A DNA stretch of 64,000 nt from Spongospora subterranea f. sp. subterranea (lineage: Eukaryota > Endomyxa: Phytomyxea > Phytomyxea > Plasmodiophorida), in NCBI GenBank assembly GCA_049724395.1, contig JAUGWO010000001.1:62001-126000 (forward strand). The letters are read 5' to 3'. The notes beneath the pieces were generated by a model that saw only the letters and a list, made by a program, of their open reading frames with translations, was not told where the DNA came from and searched no databases. The position numbers were made by a program, and so were the translations under genes. Of this stretch, positions 21,517-30,899 are shown one piece after another (positions within the stretch are counted from its first letter, which is position 1; each line of letters begins with the position of its first letter).

Positions 21517-22865
21517 ATGGCGCTACCGGGGCCGGCGAATGACGATGATGGGGACGGGCGTGTCGCCGAACCTGTGGTGATACGGGATGACCGGGCGATA
21601 CTGGTCCTGTCGTGTAGGTCGTGTCGAACGATATTGGGCGACACGTCGACCATGGTGGATATGTCGGAGAAGTTTGGCAATATCACTGTTGCTCTGGTCG
21701 CCAATGTCGTCGTCCATTCCACACAGGTATAGGCCATCGATACTGGGAAAGGGGGGCTGGGATGGTTCTTGGACCTATCTCGCTGAACGTAGTTAGCTGG
21801 ATCTGTTTCACAATACATCAACATTCTGCCCCGAACCGGTTTTTCATGTTGACCACGACATCAAACCCACACACTCAATCGTCATCGCACCTGTTTGTTT
21901 ACTATTGACCCGATTATGATTTCGTCAACGGTTCGTTTCTGTCGCATAATTCCCTCATATTGTTTTCATCGTGCGACCGAGGTGTTTCTTCTTACGCTCA
22001 TACCCCGTTTGTTGTCGTCGTTCCGATTGGGGTGCACTATCGTTGCCTGTTCATCTCACGAATGTGTTCCTCAGCCGGTGATGTCGTCAGTCGGTTACGA
22101 CGCCATCTCGGTCTACCTAGATGTCGTGTGCGGTGAATGCGGGGCGGTGGTCGGTAAACAATATATCAGCACGCCAACCCATATGGACGGGCTCAGGTAC
22201 CCTGATCTCCCTCCTCCCCATACGGATTCCCCAGCTCACCTTCTCGCTCGTGTTGACAGGCACATGTTTACATTATCGTTGGACGCCATTACCACGTAGG
22301 TTGTCAATTACTCAATCCATTTAATTGGTTTCTTGATCTCAATCGTCGTTGCCGATCTCGCTGTGAACGGTTCCAATCGCGTTCTATTCATGCCCTTCCC
22401 TTTCGCTATTTGCGGCACTTCTCGTTCTCGTATTTTCTCCCGTTTGTCCAACATCCAAACAATCTCTCGGTTCATCTCAATTTGGCTGTATTTTGAATGA
22501 TATTTTTGCGCCAACGACACGAAAACAGAAGTCGATACAGTTTCTTCAAGCGGATGGCGCTAGTTTCAGTGAAGTGGTCGTTGCCTGGCATCTTTCGGTT
22601 GAATTTTGGTGCTTTATTGATTCATACTGTTGAAGATGTGGATTGGATGTGTTGTTTGGTGTATTGATGGAGTGTCGTCGACAGGTACGAGATCGGATCG
22701 GGGCGGTCATCGTTATCGCCATCGGACAGTACCGCTCTGCGAGGGCTATTGACGCTCCATGATATTCGACAGCAGTACGAGCGGATCAGCGATATCGTCA
22801 TGATACTGTTCGAGCGAATGGACACGCTCGAGGCGTCGTCCAGTCAGAACACCTCAAATATATAA
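21517..22865 (+). CDS. MIS18: Mis18-like centromere protein
   Basis: Mis18 primes centromeres for loading of CENP-A with a Yippee/Mis18 zinc fold. Four exons (21517-21726, 22075-22196, 22260-22295, 22685-22865) join in phase into 182 aa. Zinc knuckle one: LVLSCRSCRTILGDTSTMVD (human FLCSGCRRPLGDS). Zinc knuckle two: YLDVVCGECGAVVGKQYIST with PTHMDGL (human [21 protein letters not shown]), then HMFTLSLDAITT (human FCLSVEAIESY). The last exon is a predicted helix or coiled coil (LTLHDIRQQYERISDIVMIL, FERMDTLEASS), as in the Mis18 C terminus used for oligomer formation. Intron 3, 389 nt, is unusually long here and could hide another exon. All four Cys are present. Confidence 0.85.
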
Positions 22866-23195
22866 AAGATCATCGACATAAGATTCGCAAAAAGTGGGTT
22901 CGTCGAACTGTGAAGACGGTGATCCCATTATCGTCGTCATTTCGTGAATCCGATCTAGAACCGAATTCCCTCGTGATCATCGTCAACGAGACGACGTCAA
23001 CACACCTAATCTGCGACGGGTCATTCGCTCTCTCTCTCTCTCTCTGTTCAACCGGTCGGTGTAGTTTGTTCTGGAACGTTCTGGTCAACGCGGAGACCGT
23101 CGTGACATGTTCTAGAACGGGCAGTTGTCTATTTATATGGACCATCATCGTTGTATTTGGTTATACCGTCGCCCATCCCTAAATCATTACCGAAT

Positions 23196-23988
23196 ATGTC
23201 GCCAACTGCCCAAGCCGTCATGTTCGTCGTCGCCCTGATCGTGGTCGTGGCCCACGCCCAAGTCGTCAACGTCACCAACACGACCAGCAGCAGCGCCCCA
23301 CCCCACAACGGCACCATGCACCGACCGCCCCAGAAGTCCACGACGTCATCGTCGCCGTCCAAATCCGGTACTGGCCCCCCCAATTGACCCACACACAATC
23401 CGACACCGGTTCTGACCGGGGGATAACAGGTGTTCCTCTCTCAAAGCTGTGTAGCGATCGACATTCGCGTCACCGACGAGTATTGCTCGGCCAATTGCAA
23501 TCACGATCCCCCATTCTGTGAGCCGAATCGCTCACCCTCTCGTTCGTCAAATACTGATTTCCTCGGTCGCGTTCGTTCCCCGTTTTTGTTCAGGTCCCTC
23601 GAACCTCTGTAGCTGTGGGAGCGTTGTCCTGCCAACGTGTAAGGCGATCAGCCCGGTGGCGACCGATTACTGGTGCCAAGCGACCTGTACCAACATCCCG
23701 CCATTCTGCCCTCCCGACCTATGTCGCTGCTCGGGCGGTACCGACGCCCCAAGCACGACGGCGCCGGTCAGGACGACCCCCGCCCCCGTCCCCACAACCG
23801 CCGCCCGGAATATCACCGCCCCCGCTACCACAATCGCTCCAAACACCACCACCATCGCCCCGAACGTCACGATCGCCCCGAATGTCACGATCGCCCCGAA
23901 TGTCACGATCGCCCCGAACGTCACGATCGCTCCGAACATGACCTCGACCCCAATCGTTGCCAACGCCACCGCCGTTCCCGTTCAATAA
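23196..23988 (+). CDS. Secreted protein with two Cys modules and a Thr-rich repeat stalk
   Basis: Exon 1 from ATG 23196: signal peptide MSPTAQAVMFVVALIVVVAH then a Ser/Thr/Asn-rich linker. The next exon (from about 23430) has module 1, CVAIDIRVTDEYCSANCNHD then PPFC; it splices in phase (donor after 23517, acceptor about 23594) to PSNLCSC. Module 2 follows: CKAISPVATDYWCQATCTNI then PPFCPPDLCRC. Pattern: C-x-A-I-x5-D-x-(W/Y)-C-x3-C-x4-PPFCP-x-x-LC-x-C, known to me from secreted proteins of fungi and protists but without a firm name. The C terminus is an APNVTI hexapeptide array (six copies, N-glycosylation sequons). The exon 1 donor could not be joined cleanly in phase, so the 5' junction is uncertain. 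Confidence 0.7.
23850..23945 (+). repeat. 18-bp coding tandem repeat
   Basis: About five to six copies of ATCGCCCCGAACGTCACG and close variants, each encoding IAPNVT. A likely site of length variation in the secreted stalk. Confidence 0.9.
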
Positions 23989-24085
23989 TGGTAATCGAGC
24001 TCTCTCCTTTCCAGGCACAACCCCCACAGAACTACAACATTATAAAACAATCAAACTCCTTGACAAGTTCATCACATGTGTCAGA

Positions 24086-24747
24086 TTATAATTTATGGGG
24101 AATCGATAGGAATTTCGAGTGACTCGTACACGCGATCACTTTTCCTGAACTTGAATAGAACCGCACGCTCAGGAACGCGATCCGCCGCCCGATCTTATCG
24201 CAGACGGCTTCGATTCTGTGGAAGGGATTGATTGTGTTAGGGAGAAAACTGTGACAGAACCTGGTTCTCAGGTGCGATATTTCCCTGACGTGATCGTCTC
24301 CCCGATCGGCGCTGGTCGAGTGAAGGTCGTGTCGAGCTGGATGCTGGCCCCGGCGGCACCGTTGGACGAGAAGACGATCAAGGCCAGGGTCGAGACGATA
24401 TCGGCCAACGACACGATAGCGCCACCGTGAAGGGCGCCGAACCCGTTCGTGATCTGAACAATGATCGTGTGGGTGTTCTCTCATGTTGTGGCGATTCCAG
24501 TGTCCGTTGTTGTTATTGTTGTGGTTCGAGGAGGAGGAGGAGAGGTGGCGATTATATTATATACCTGGTCGGTGACGACGATCGCGGCCGTTAAACGCAT
24601 CTGGGCGCGGTCGACCGATACGACCTCCATCGGGGCGAAGTGTCGATTGAAACACGATCCCTTCATGGCGCTCCACCTCGCATTGGCCAGCTCCAGCAGG
24701 TCCTGGCACCGCCCATCGCCCCCATCATCCCCGCCCTCTGAGCTCAT
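24086..24747 (-). CDS. Hotdog-fold acyl-CoA thioesterase, ACOT13/PaaI-like
   Basis: Three exons (24747-24565, 24477-24290, 24215-24086) join in phase into 166 aa. The 4HBT core reads NGFGALHGGAIVSLADIVST (ACOT13 NKMGTLHGGLTATLVDNIST), then GAAGASIQLDTTFTRPAPIG matching VSVDMNITYMSPAKLGE, and finally IEAVCDKIGRRIAFLSVRFY with SSSGKVIACTSHSKF. The HGG and the following Asp of the active-site loop and helix are kept. The N terminus (SEGGDDGGDGRCQDLLELAN) has no clear targeting signal. It would hydrolyse medium or long acyl-CoA, in mitochondrion or cytosol in relatives. Start ATG 24747 chosen as the first in the exon giving normal family length. Confidence 0.85.
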
Positions 24748-25140
24748 ATCGCGACCCAGTCTAGCGCCACCTCGGTGTCCGATATCGCCAGTTCGCCACG
24801 TGACTCGACTGTGGGTGGTGACGAGGGGGGTCCCATAAATCGCCATCTGTTCCAGTCATTATCATTATCGAGGGATGGCGCTATCCATTGTTTGGACCAG
24901 TATCGCCCATCGACTCAACATGACGATAGCGGTATTTGATGTCCCTTTGGTTATTGCAGCCCAGATTTATCAGAGGATAACGATATTTGGGGTCCGATCG
25001 CCCCTTCTGAATTGTGATATAGCGATGATAGCGATGGTCCAGTGATTCATTGAACAGGATCATGGTCATTGCGGGATAGATTAGAACGAGGTGGCGGTTT
25101 ATCAGTCTGTGGCCGGGACCATAAAGGGATTCGCAGGTGT

Positions 25141-25270
25141 TGACGATGATGAACGGGGAGTTGATCAGGTTGACGATGATGAACGGGGAGTTGATCAGGT
25201 TGACGATGATGAACGGGGAGTTGATCAGGTTGACGATGATGAACGGGGAGTTGATCAGGTTGACGATCGC
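25141..25270. repeat. 30-bp tandem array, about 4.3 copies
   Basis: TGACGATGATGAACGGGGAG plus TTGATCAGGT repeats without change at 25141, 25171, 25201 and 25231, with a partial fifth copy. Open frames exist on both strands, but neither has a supported gene around it. Confidence 0.95.
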
Positions 25271-25743
25271 GCTCAGCGATCAAGTTCAACCAGAACCTAT
25301 CCAATGGTGAGCCACATCAGCTCTCTCACACTGAGGAACAGAATCCCGTTCGGTGATTGTTTTGACAACAGTTCGCCACCATCGCTCTATCCCTGATACG
25401 CGGTTCAACGCTAGTTCAGCACATGATCGATACGACTGGTTCTGTCCAGCAAACCGCAGCGTCGTGACATATTCTGATAGTTCCCCTGTTCCAAGATCAC
25501 AACATACTCGTCTAAAACCGTGTTTCGCTGTGTGAATCGCAACGACAACAAAAGAGAACGGGCGATCGAGATTGCACAAGACATTGTGAACATTTTGTAT
25601 TGAGGTGTTTCTCTTCTTGTTTTCGGGGAACGCCAGTGGGGCTTTGGCTTTTGCCTGAAATACGGGCCCGATCCCCAATCACGCGTAGTGCCCGCTAGAA
25701 CATCACACAGGTCAATACACACAGATTGATCACGCTCGTCGCC

Positions 25744-26319
25744 TTACTGTTTGGCATCTGTAGCGCCGTCGTAGTGGTTCTCGCTAGGAAACAAAAACGG
25801 ACGTTAGTGGTTCTGTGTGTGTGTGGGATTCAATGGGGAGTTTCACGTACTGGTCACCTTCGGCGTCATCGTGGTATTCGTGCTCGGAATCTGTCGCCAA
25901 CACGGTGAATACGTCAGGTTGAATATGGGGTGAACCGGTGATGACAAACCTTCGTGATCGTCGTGCTCTTCACCGTCCTACAAACAGAGAAATCAGTGAC
26001 GGAACACAACGACGACGACGACGACGGGCGAAGAACATACGTGATGGAATCCATGGCTGTGGGCGTGACCGTGGTGGGCATGATCGTGATGGGCGTGGGC
26101 ATCGCTATGAATATCGTGACTGAACCAGACGAACGGTGATTAGATCCCCGAGATAACGACCCATGAATGGGCGGCAACAAATATCACGAACTGGTCGATA
26201 TGGCCATCACCATGGTGCACGTGCATCCTGGTGTCACCGGCGTCGACGATCATGACGAGGACGATGGCCAGACCGATCACGATCAGACAGGTACGGGGGG
26301 CGACGACACAGATCGACAT
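25744..26319 (-). CDS. Secreted His-rich protein, AGDT family (member 1)
   Basis: Five exons (26319-26192, 26119-26041, 25977-25950, 25890-25851, 25783-25744) join in phase into 104 aa. Signal peptide around CLIVIGLAIVLVMIVDA, then the family block AGDTRMHVHHGDGHIDH (the final His formed across the splice), HSDAHAHHDHAHHGHAHSHG, an acidic stretch DGEEHDDHEDSEHEYHDDAE, and HENHYDGATDAKQ. The gene at 26569 has the same block (AGDTKMTVSHGDGHIDH) and an intron at exactly the same codon position, so they are paralogues. Intron 1 starts with the weak donor GTTCGTG; phases still agree throughout. Confidence 0.82.
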
Positions 26320-26568
26320 CGTTTTCTTTGACGGGGGGAGAGTTCCAGAGAAGGAAAACAGACGGTCGCTGGATCTGGGTGGAAATGATTCTGAACAATC
26401 GCCCGACGACGAATCTGGTTTGGATTCGTGAATCTGCTGTTTCCGGGGCGTGATTCAACGCGGTCGCCAACGGCCCCAAGGTGAGTCAACTGGGCGTTGC
26501 TGTTCGATTGGGATCTCTGGGAAATCCCAGGGTTAATGACGGGCGTGACAGTCAGAAGTATTAATATT
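26320..26568. promoter_or_regulatory. Shared 249-bp divergent intergenic region
   Basis: Only 249 bp separate the start codons of two head-to-head AGDT paralogues (25744-26319 minus, 26569-27234 plus). It must hold both promoters, so co-regulation is likely. I see no sure TATA box or named site. Confidence 0.5.
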
Positions 26569-27234
26569 ATGTCGGGATCGGGAGCTATCGCCATCGCGCT
26601 GGTCGTAATGATGGGATTGGTGGGGGATATCGACGCCGGCGACACCAAGATGACGGTGTCCCATGGTGATGGACACATCGATCAGTAAGGACAACAACGG
26701 GCGATCGTCGCTCGTGTTGAGGGGTTTCTCGGCCGACCGTTCTGAATGGGGTTGGGCGTTTTAGTGAGGATATCGAGGGGCACGATCAGGAGGTCGATCG
26801 GGTTGAACATCATCATGGTGTTGCTCGTAGCCATGGATATCGTCGTGATCACGATCATGGTATGGGGTTCTGCTGTGTTGACGGTTCTATGGGCAAAACT
26901 CAGATCATGTGATTGTGTTGACAGATGAGGTGGAGTTATTCGATGACCAAACAGGTCTGGTGAAATACGAAGGTTTCGTGGTCAATGTTGTTCTGATCGG
27001 TTTGTGTTGTAGATGGAGAACAGTAAGTAGTCGGGCTCGGGGAATCGGCGCCACAATTGTTGATCTGGTTGGGTCAGTCACGATCACGATTACGAACACG
27101 ATGATGACGGTGATGATGATGATGACGATGATTACGAGGATGACGATGATGAGGACGATGATCATCACCACCATGATCTTCATCGTGACGATGATCATCA
27201 CCACGATGTCCACGAACTGCATGATCATATCTGA
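26569..27234 (+). CDS. Secreted His/Asp-rich protein, AGDT family (member 2), with a 10-nt microexon
   Basis: Five exons (26569-26684, 26765-26859, 26925-26954, 27013-27022, 27078-27234) join in phase into 135 aa. Signal peptide MSGSGAIAIALVVMMGLVGD, family block AGDTKMTVSHGDGHIDH, then EDIEGHDQEVDRVEHHHGVA, DEVELFDDQTGDGEH, and a tail of Asp and His (HDHDYEHDDDGDDDDDDDYE, EDDDHHHHDLHRDDDHHHDV) ending HELHDHI. Exon 4 is only 10 nt; it is needed to carry the frame, and its borders are AG and GT. Intron 1 sits at the same codon as in the divergent paralogue. The tail gives a GAT/CAT/GAC microsatellite-like DNA. Confidence 0.8.
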
Positions 27235-27403
27235 CCACGATATTCCTCAATTTTTATGGGGCATTCATGTGCACCGTCCTTATTATAACAATATCAATTG
27301 AAAATCAATTCGATAAAATAAACTGATATGATTTATTCTACAACAATCATCAATCAATGACGTGGGTTTCAATAGAAATCACTGGATAAACAACGATCGC
27401 GAC

Positions 27404-27850
27404 ATGGAATATTGTCTCGGCCGTTTCGAACGGCAACGCCCCACTCCTTCGACGACGGTAAACGCAGCGTTCCTGGGATCATTTCGAACCCTGAGGCGAT
27501 TGGTATCGCTCACATGTAGATCTCAAAACACACACACAGATTCTGCACATCGTCGACAAATCGTGTTAAATTCGCTACAAGGTCTCAACGCAGCTCCAGG
27601 GACTTCTACAAACGACGTTGTTGGAATAGCCCGATTCACTCGAATAGTCGGGTTGAGCGTGATTGAACACCTGTACTGGAATCGCGATGTTTCTGGACAT
27701 TGTGTTGTCGCATTGTTTAGCACAATCTACTCGGGAACGTTACGCAGCAGCGCACACACGACACGGGAAGAGAATCCTGATGAGAACCACAACAAGCACA
27801 GACAGTATATCGCCAAGGTTAATAGTTTATTGGTTTTCGTACAGGACTGA
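27404..27850 (+). CDS. Possible 148-residue ORF, unknown
   Basis: Open from ATG 27404 (MEYCLGRFERQRPTPSTT) to TGA 27848. Ser/Thr/Arg-rich without domains. It sits between the 3' ends of two convergent His-rich genes and may be chance. Confidence 0.2.
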   Translation: MEYCLGRFERQRPTPSTTVNAAFLGSFRTLRRLVSLTCRSQNTHTDSAHRRQIVLNSLQGLNAAPGTSTNDVVGIARFTRIVGLSVIEHLYWNRDVSGHCVVALFSTIYSGTLRSSAHTTREENPDENHNKHRQYIAKVNSLLVFVQD

Positions 27851-27863
27851 TTGAATCGATTGA

Positions 27864-28235
27864 TTAAAATGAGGGATGGAAGCGACGCGCTCGATCAGCT
27901 TGGAATTCGCGGAACTCTCGCAGCTCGTCTTCGTCTACGAAGGGTTCGACGTGATCGTGCGCGTGATGGGACGGGAGATCGTCGCCCGAGTGCCAGTCTA
28001 AATCCCCATTGCGATGCGGGAACTCGTGGTGCCGTTGCCAATCGCCCACGCCGAGCAGATCGTGGTGCTGGTCGTCGTGGCCCTCGCCGGGGAAATCGCG
28101 CAACGCGTACACGCCATGGTTGTCGTTGTCGACGTGTCCGTCACCATGATCGACCCAGATCAGGGTGTCACCGGCGTGTGCGATCCCGCTCAGCACGATC
28201 GTGAAGATGAACAGGGCGTCAAGCCTTCCTCGCAT
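27864..28235 (-). CDS. Secreted His-rich protein, AGDT family (member 3)
   Basis: Single exon, 123 aa, ATG 28235. Signal peptide MRGRLDALFIFTIVLSGIAH, then AGDTLIWVDHGDGHVDNDNH, which matches the AGDT and HGDGH(I/V)D landmarks of its two neighbours. The rest is moderately His-rich (EGHDDQHHDLLGVGDWQRHH, HSGDDLPSHHAHDHVEPF) and ends in a charged helix (VDEDELREFREFQADRARR). It is the most divergent member and lost, or never had, the introns of the other two. Convergent with 26569. Confidence 0.78.
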   Translation of the reverse strand: MRGRLDALFIFTIVLSGIAHAGDTLIWVDHGDGHVDNDNHGVYALRDFPGEGHDDQHHDLLGVGDWQRHHEFPHRNGDLDWHSGDDLPSHHAHDHVEPFVDEDELREFREFQADRARRFHPSF

Positions 28236-28752
28236 TCAAACAGAATCAAACGTATCAACGGAAAATATGTCGGGGGGTGTTGTGGTATTCCAATAAAATA
28301 GTGTTGTGAGGCCTAGTTGAGATGGGTTAGAGTGGGAGTCAATCGCATCAATCCCACATAAATCCGAGTGACGTTGACGTCAACGATCAGAGATCTTCTT
28401 GAGATCAGGCCATGACTCAACTCTAATCGCGTTGACCGACGCAGAGAATTCCAGGAGTCAACACTTATGTGGGATTTGTCAAGACCTAAATGTGGAAAAA
28501 TCTATTGAACGGCCCACGAGGGTTTGTTTGTCGGCGACGTTCTTCAACGAAAGCAATGAAACTGATATCGCCAACATTCGAATCACACTGAGATCAAGCA
28601 GATTTCCTTTCTTGAAACAATTTATTGAATGAATCTTTTCGATGGAATGAAGATAATCTGCCAATACAAATTTCAAAAACGAAAACACAAGGTTGTTGGG
28701 CGATTTTACAGTACAATGATATCGAGTAGATGAAATATATACAAGCGGTGGC

Positions 28753-29370
28753 TCATGAAGAAGGCAGAGCTGGTGATTTGCCAGGGTAGAAATACGCGTA
28801 CAGGGACCTGGACCCATAGACGAACGCGGTGCCCGTCATCATTGACAGCGAACAAAGGTAGAACGAGGTGGCGCCAGAGCACAGACCCACAAGAGAAGAA
28901 ACGGGCATCATTCCCGTTAACCCCACACCTAAACGCAACACAAATACATCAAAATAGATTGCACGATCACCGCTCATGACAAAAACAACAAAACTGCCAA
29001 AACTCAAAGAAATGTTTTCAACTTTTGTTGAAGACAGAAATGTTGCTGAACGACGGGACTTGGGGACACTGTTGTTGAAACATGAAAAAAAAACATCAGA
29101 TCGTCTTACCGACTCCAAGTAGACCGGGTCCGACCACCGAACTGATTGCTGATGATTTATTACGGTCAGGATCCGGTAGAGCTGAAGGGGCTAGACGAGA
29201 ATCGAGAAAGCGATTGCAGATGGCAGCGACTCCAAGACCCTAAACATCCCTTTGATGAGGCAGGCGACATCGGGTAGTTCTGCGTGAATGTGTTACCAGA
29301 ATCAAAGTTGGATCGGCGTTGGCAGTTAAACCTAACAGCGACAGGACCTTGTCCGAGCTGCATCTGCGCA
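28753..29370 (-). CDS. Small Gly-rich membrane protein, partial model
   Basis: The last exon (about 28900-28753) encodes VGLTGMMPVSSLVGLCSGAT then SFYLCSLSMMTGTAFVYGSR, SLYAYFYPGKSPALPSS and stop: two hydrophobic helices and a short basic tail. An upstream exon (about 29200-29110) gives SALPDPDRNKSSAISSVVGP then GLLGV, in phase. Further 5' exons are unclear. It looks like a small organellar or endomembrane protein, similar in style to the next gene upstream. Family not recognised. Confidence 0.4.
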
Positions 29371-29681
29371 AAGATTAGAGTTCACACAGTGTTGCTGATC
29401 GATCATACAACAAAAAAAAGCGCGACCGACGACACTGATCAAATTGCTTTTCAACAATAACCTCACGAATGAAGACAGCAAAATTGAATCGGATGATATC
29501 AAAGCAAAGCGTGGGATAAAACAGATACATAAAAAAATTGAGCACAGAGGCGGGTGCAGCGCCATTTGTACTTCAAATGGGAGAACCGTTAGATATTGGG
29601 ATATTCCAAGAAAGTTACAGCAATTAACATGAACTGGAACAAAAAACTAGGATGCGTTTGGAAAAAAATCGATCTGCGTTA

Positions 29682-30480
29682 TTACAGTCCAATAAGGCCG
29701 GTCCCAAGCCCGATACCCGCGCCAGATGCGAACGATACGGCCACCGGGCGCAGTGACAGACGCTGGGCCAGCTGCCCTTTCACGGAAAGGAATAGAAGAC
29801 CGGCGGCGGTAAAGGCCAACATCGATGGACCATCAGCCACAATATCTGCATCTAGACCTGATTCAACAAACAGTTAACAGCAGTCTGTACGTAGTCAACC
29901 ACCAAGATGCATGCAAAAAAACAAATCCCGACTTCAGTCCAATCAGAAAACGTCAAATTTGGGTCTTTTCCAAAACGATAGATGCATAGGCGAGCCATTG
30001 TATGCGAAACAATGATAACTTAACAGAAACGTGTGATCGTGCTTCAATTCAGATTAGACACAGATTTCAACGACACCAGAAAAAGAACTGTTGAACCTTA
30101 ACCGGGTTCGAGATACAGCATACTCACTGTATTTGGCGATAGCTGAATCCATATAGAGCATGGCAGGGACTGATTGCGCCAGGCACGCCGTACCGACAGC
30201 CGTTGCCGCTGCCAATCCCGCCTTGCGGTACGAACGCTGGCCCAGAGCGTTGGCTCCCAGGCCCGTGCCACGTCCCAACTGATATCCGACCCCGATCTGA
30301 GAAGTGAATTACTGACAAGGTTGGGCGTGTTGAGTTGGGCGCGATTCGTACTAGGAATCCCCCGGTGGCGATCGTTGTGGGGACTGGATGAAGATTACCA
30401 GACAACGCTAAGCCAATCTCGCCAAACGAGAAATCGAACAGAGAGAATCCTGAAAGCAGCATTCCTGAAGCGAACGACAT
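29682..30480 (-). CDS. FUN14-like small membrane protein
   Basis: Last exons: about 30300-30130, LGRGTGLGANALGQRSYRKA then GLAAATAVGTACLAQS and MDSAIAKYS; then 29863-29682, MLAFTAAGLLFLSVKGQLAQ and SFASGAGIGLGTGLIGL with TAA. The order Gly-rich turn, K-x-G-x-x-A-A-x-x-V-G helix with a Gln, a D-x-x-x-x-K segment and a C-terminal F-x-x-G-x-x-x-G-x-x-x-G helix agrees with FUN14 proteins (FUNDC1, a mitochondrial outer-membrane mitophagy receptor). The C-terminal Gly pattern also resembles MIC10. A possible first exon starts at ATG 30480 (MSFASGMLLSGFSLFDFSFG) but I could not join it in phase. Confidence 0.45.
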
Positions 30481-30899
30481 ATGACGACCTAACGTTTTTG
30501 TCAGACTGAAACCGTTCTTTTTGATGAAAGTAACGATGGGGATTCACCAATATGGGATATGGTGTATGTGGGCTGTGGCTCAGACCGATAATCGGCGTCT
30601 TGGGATGGGATGAAACCAGACCTGAGCGTTTTCCATATCGACACGGATCGGCCCAGGTACCGACGATGAGCGTGGCATGATAACGACAAGCACAGACCGC
30701 CGGCGACGCTTGAGACAATCGTCGGCAACATCCCGCTGACCGACATTATTACAACATAAGAATGGACAGGGCGACGGAGTCCGGACCGGGGCAAAACCAG
30801 GGAAAACACACAGAGATGGAAAAGTGACAACGATCGAGAAAGCAATAAAACGATCAAGAAGATTTATATGTTAATGGTTGGAAGGGTAAAATGTACAAA

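Noticed and set aside
23719-24027. Minus-strand Arg/Gly/Asp-rich repeat ORF
   Set aside because: Antisense of the APNVTI repeat in the secreted Cys-module protein.
25141-25270. CRISPR-like array of 30-bp repeats
   Set aside because: Copies are directly adjacent with no spacers, and the setting is a eukaryotic intron-rich genome. It is a simple minisatellite.
29682-30480. MIC10 as the identity of the small Gly-rich membrane protein
   Set aside because: The C-terminal Gly pattern fits MIC10, but the upstream exon with the K-x-G-x-x-A-A helix and the overall length fit FUN14 better; kept as FUN14-like with low confidence.
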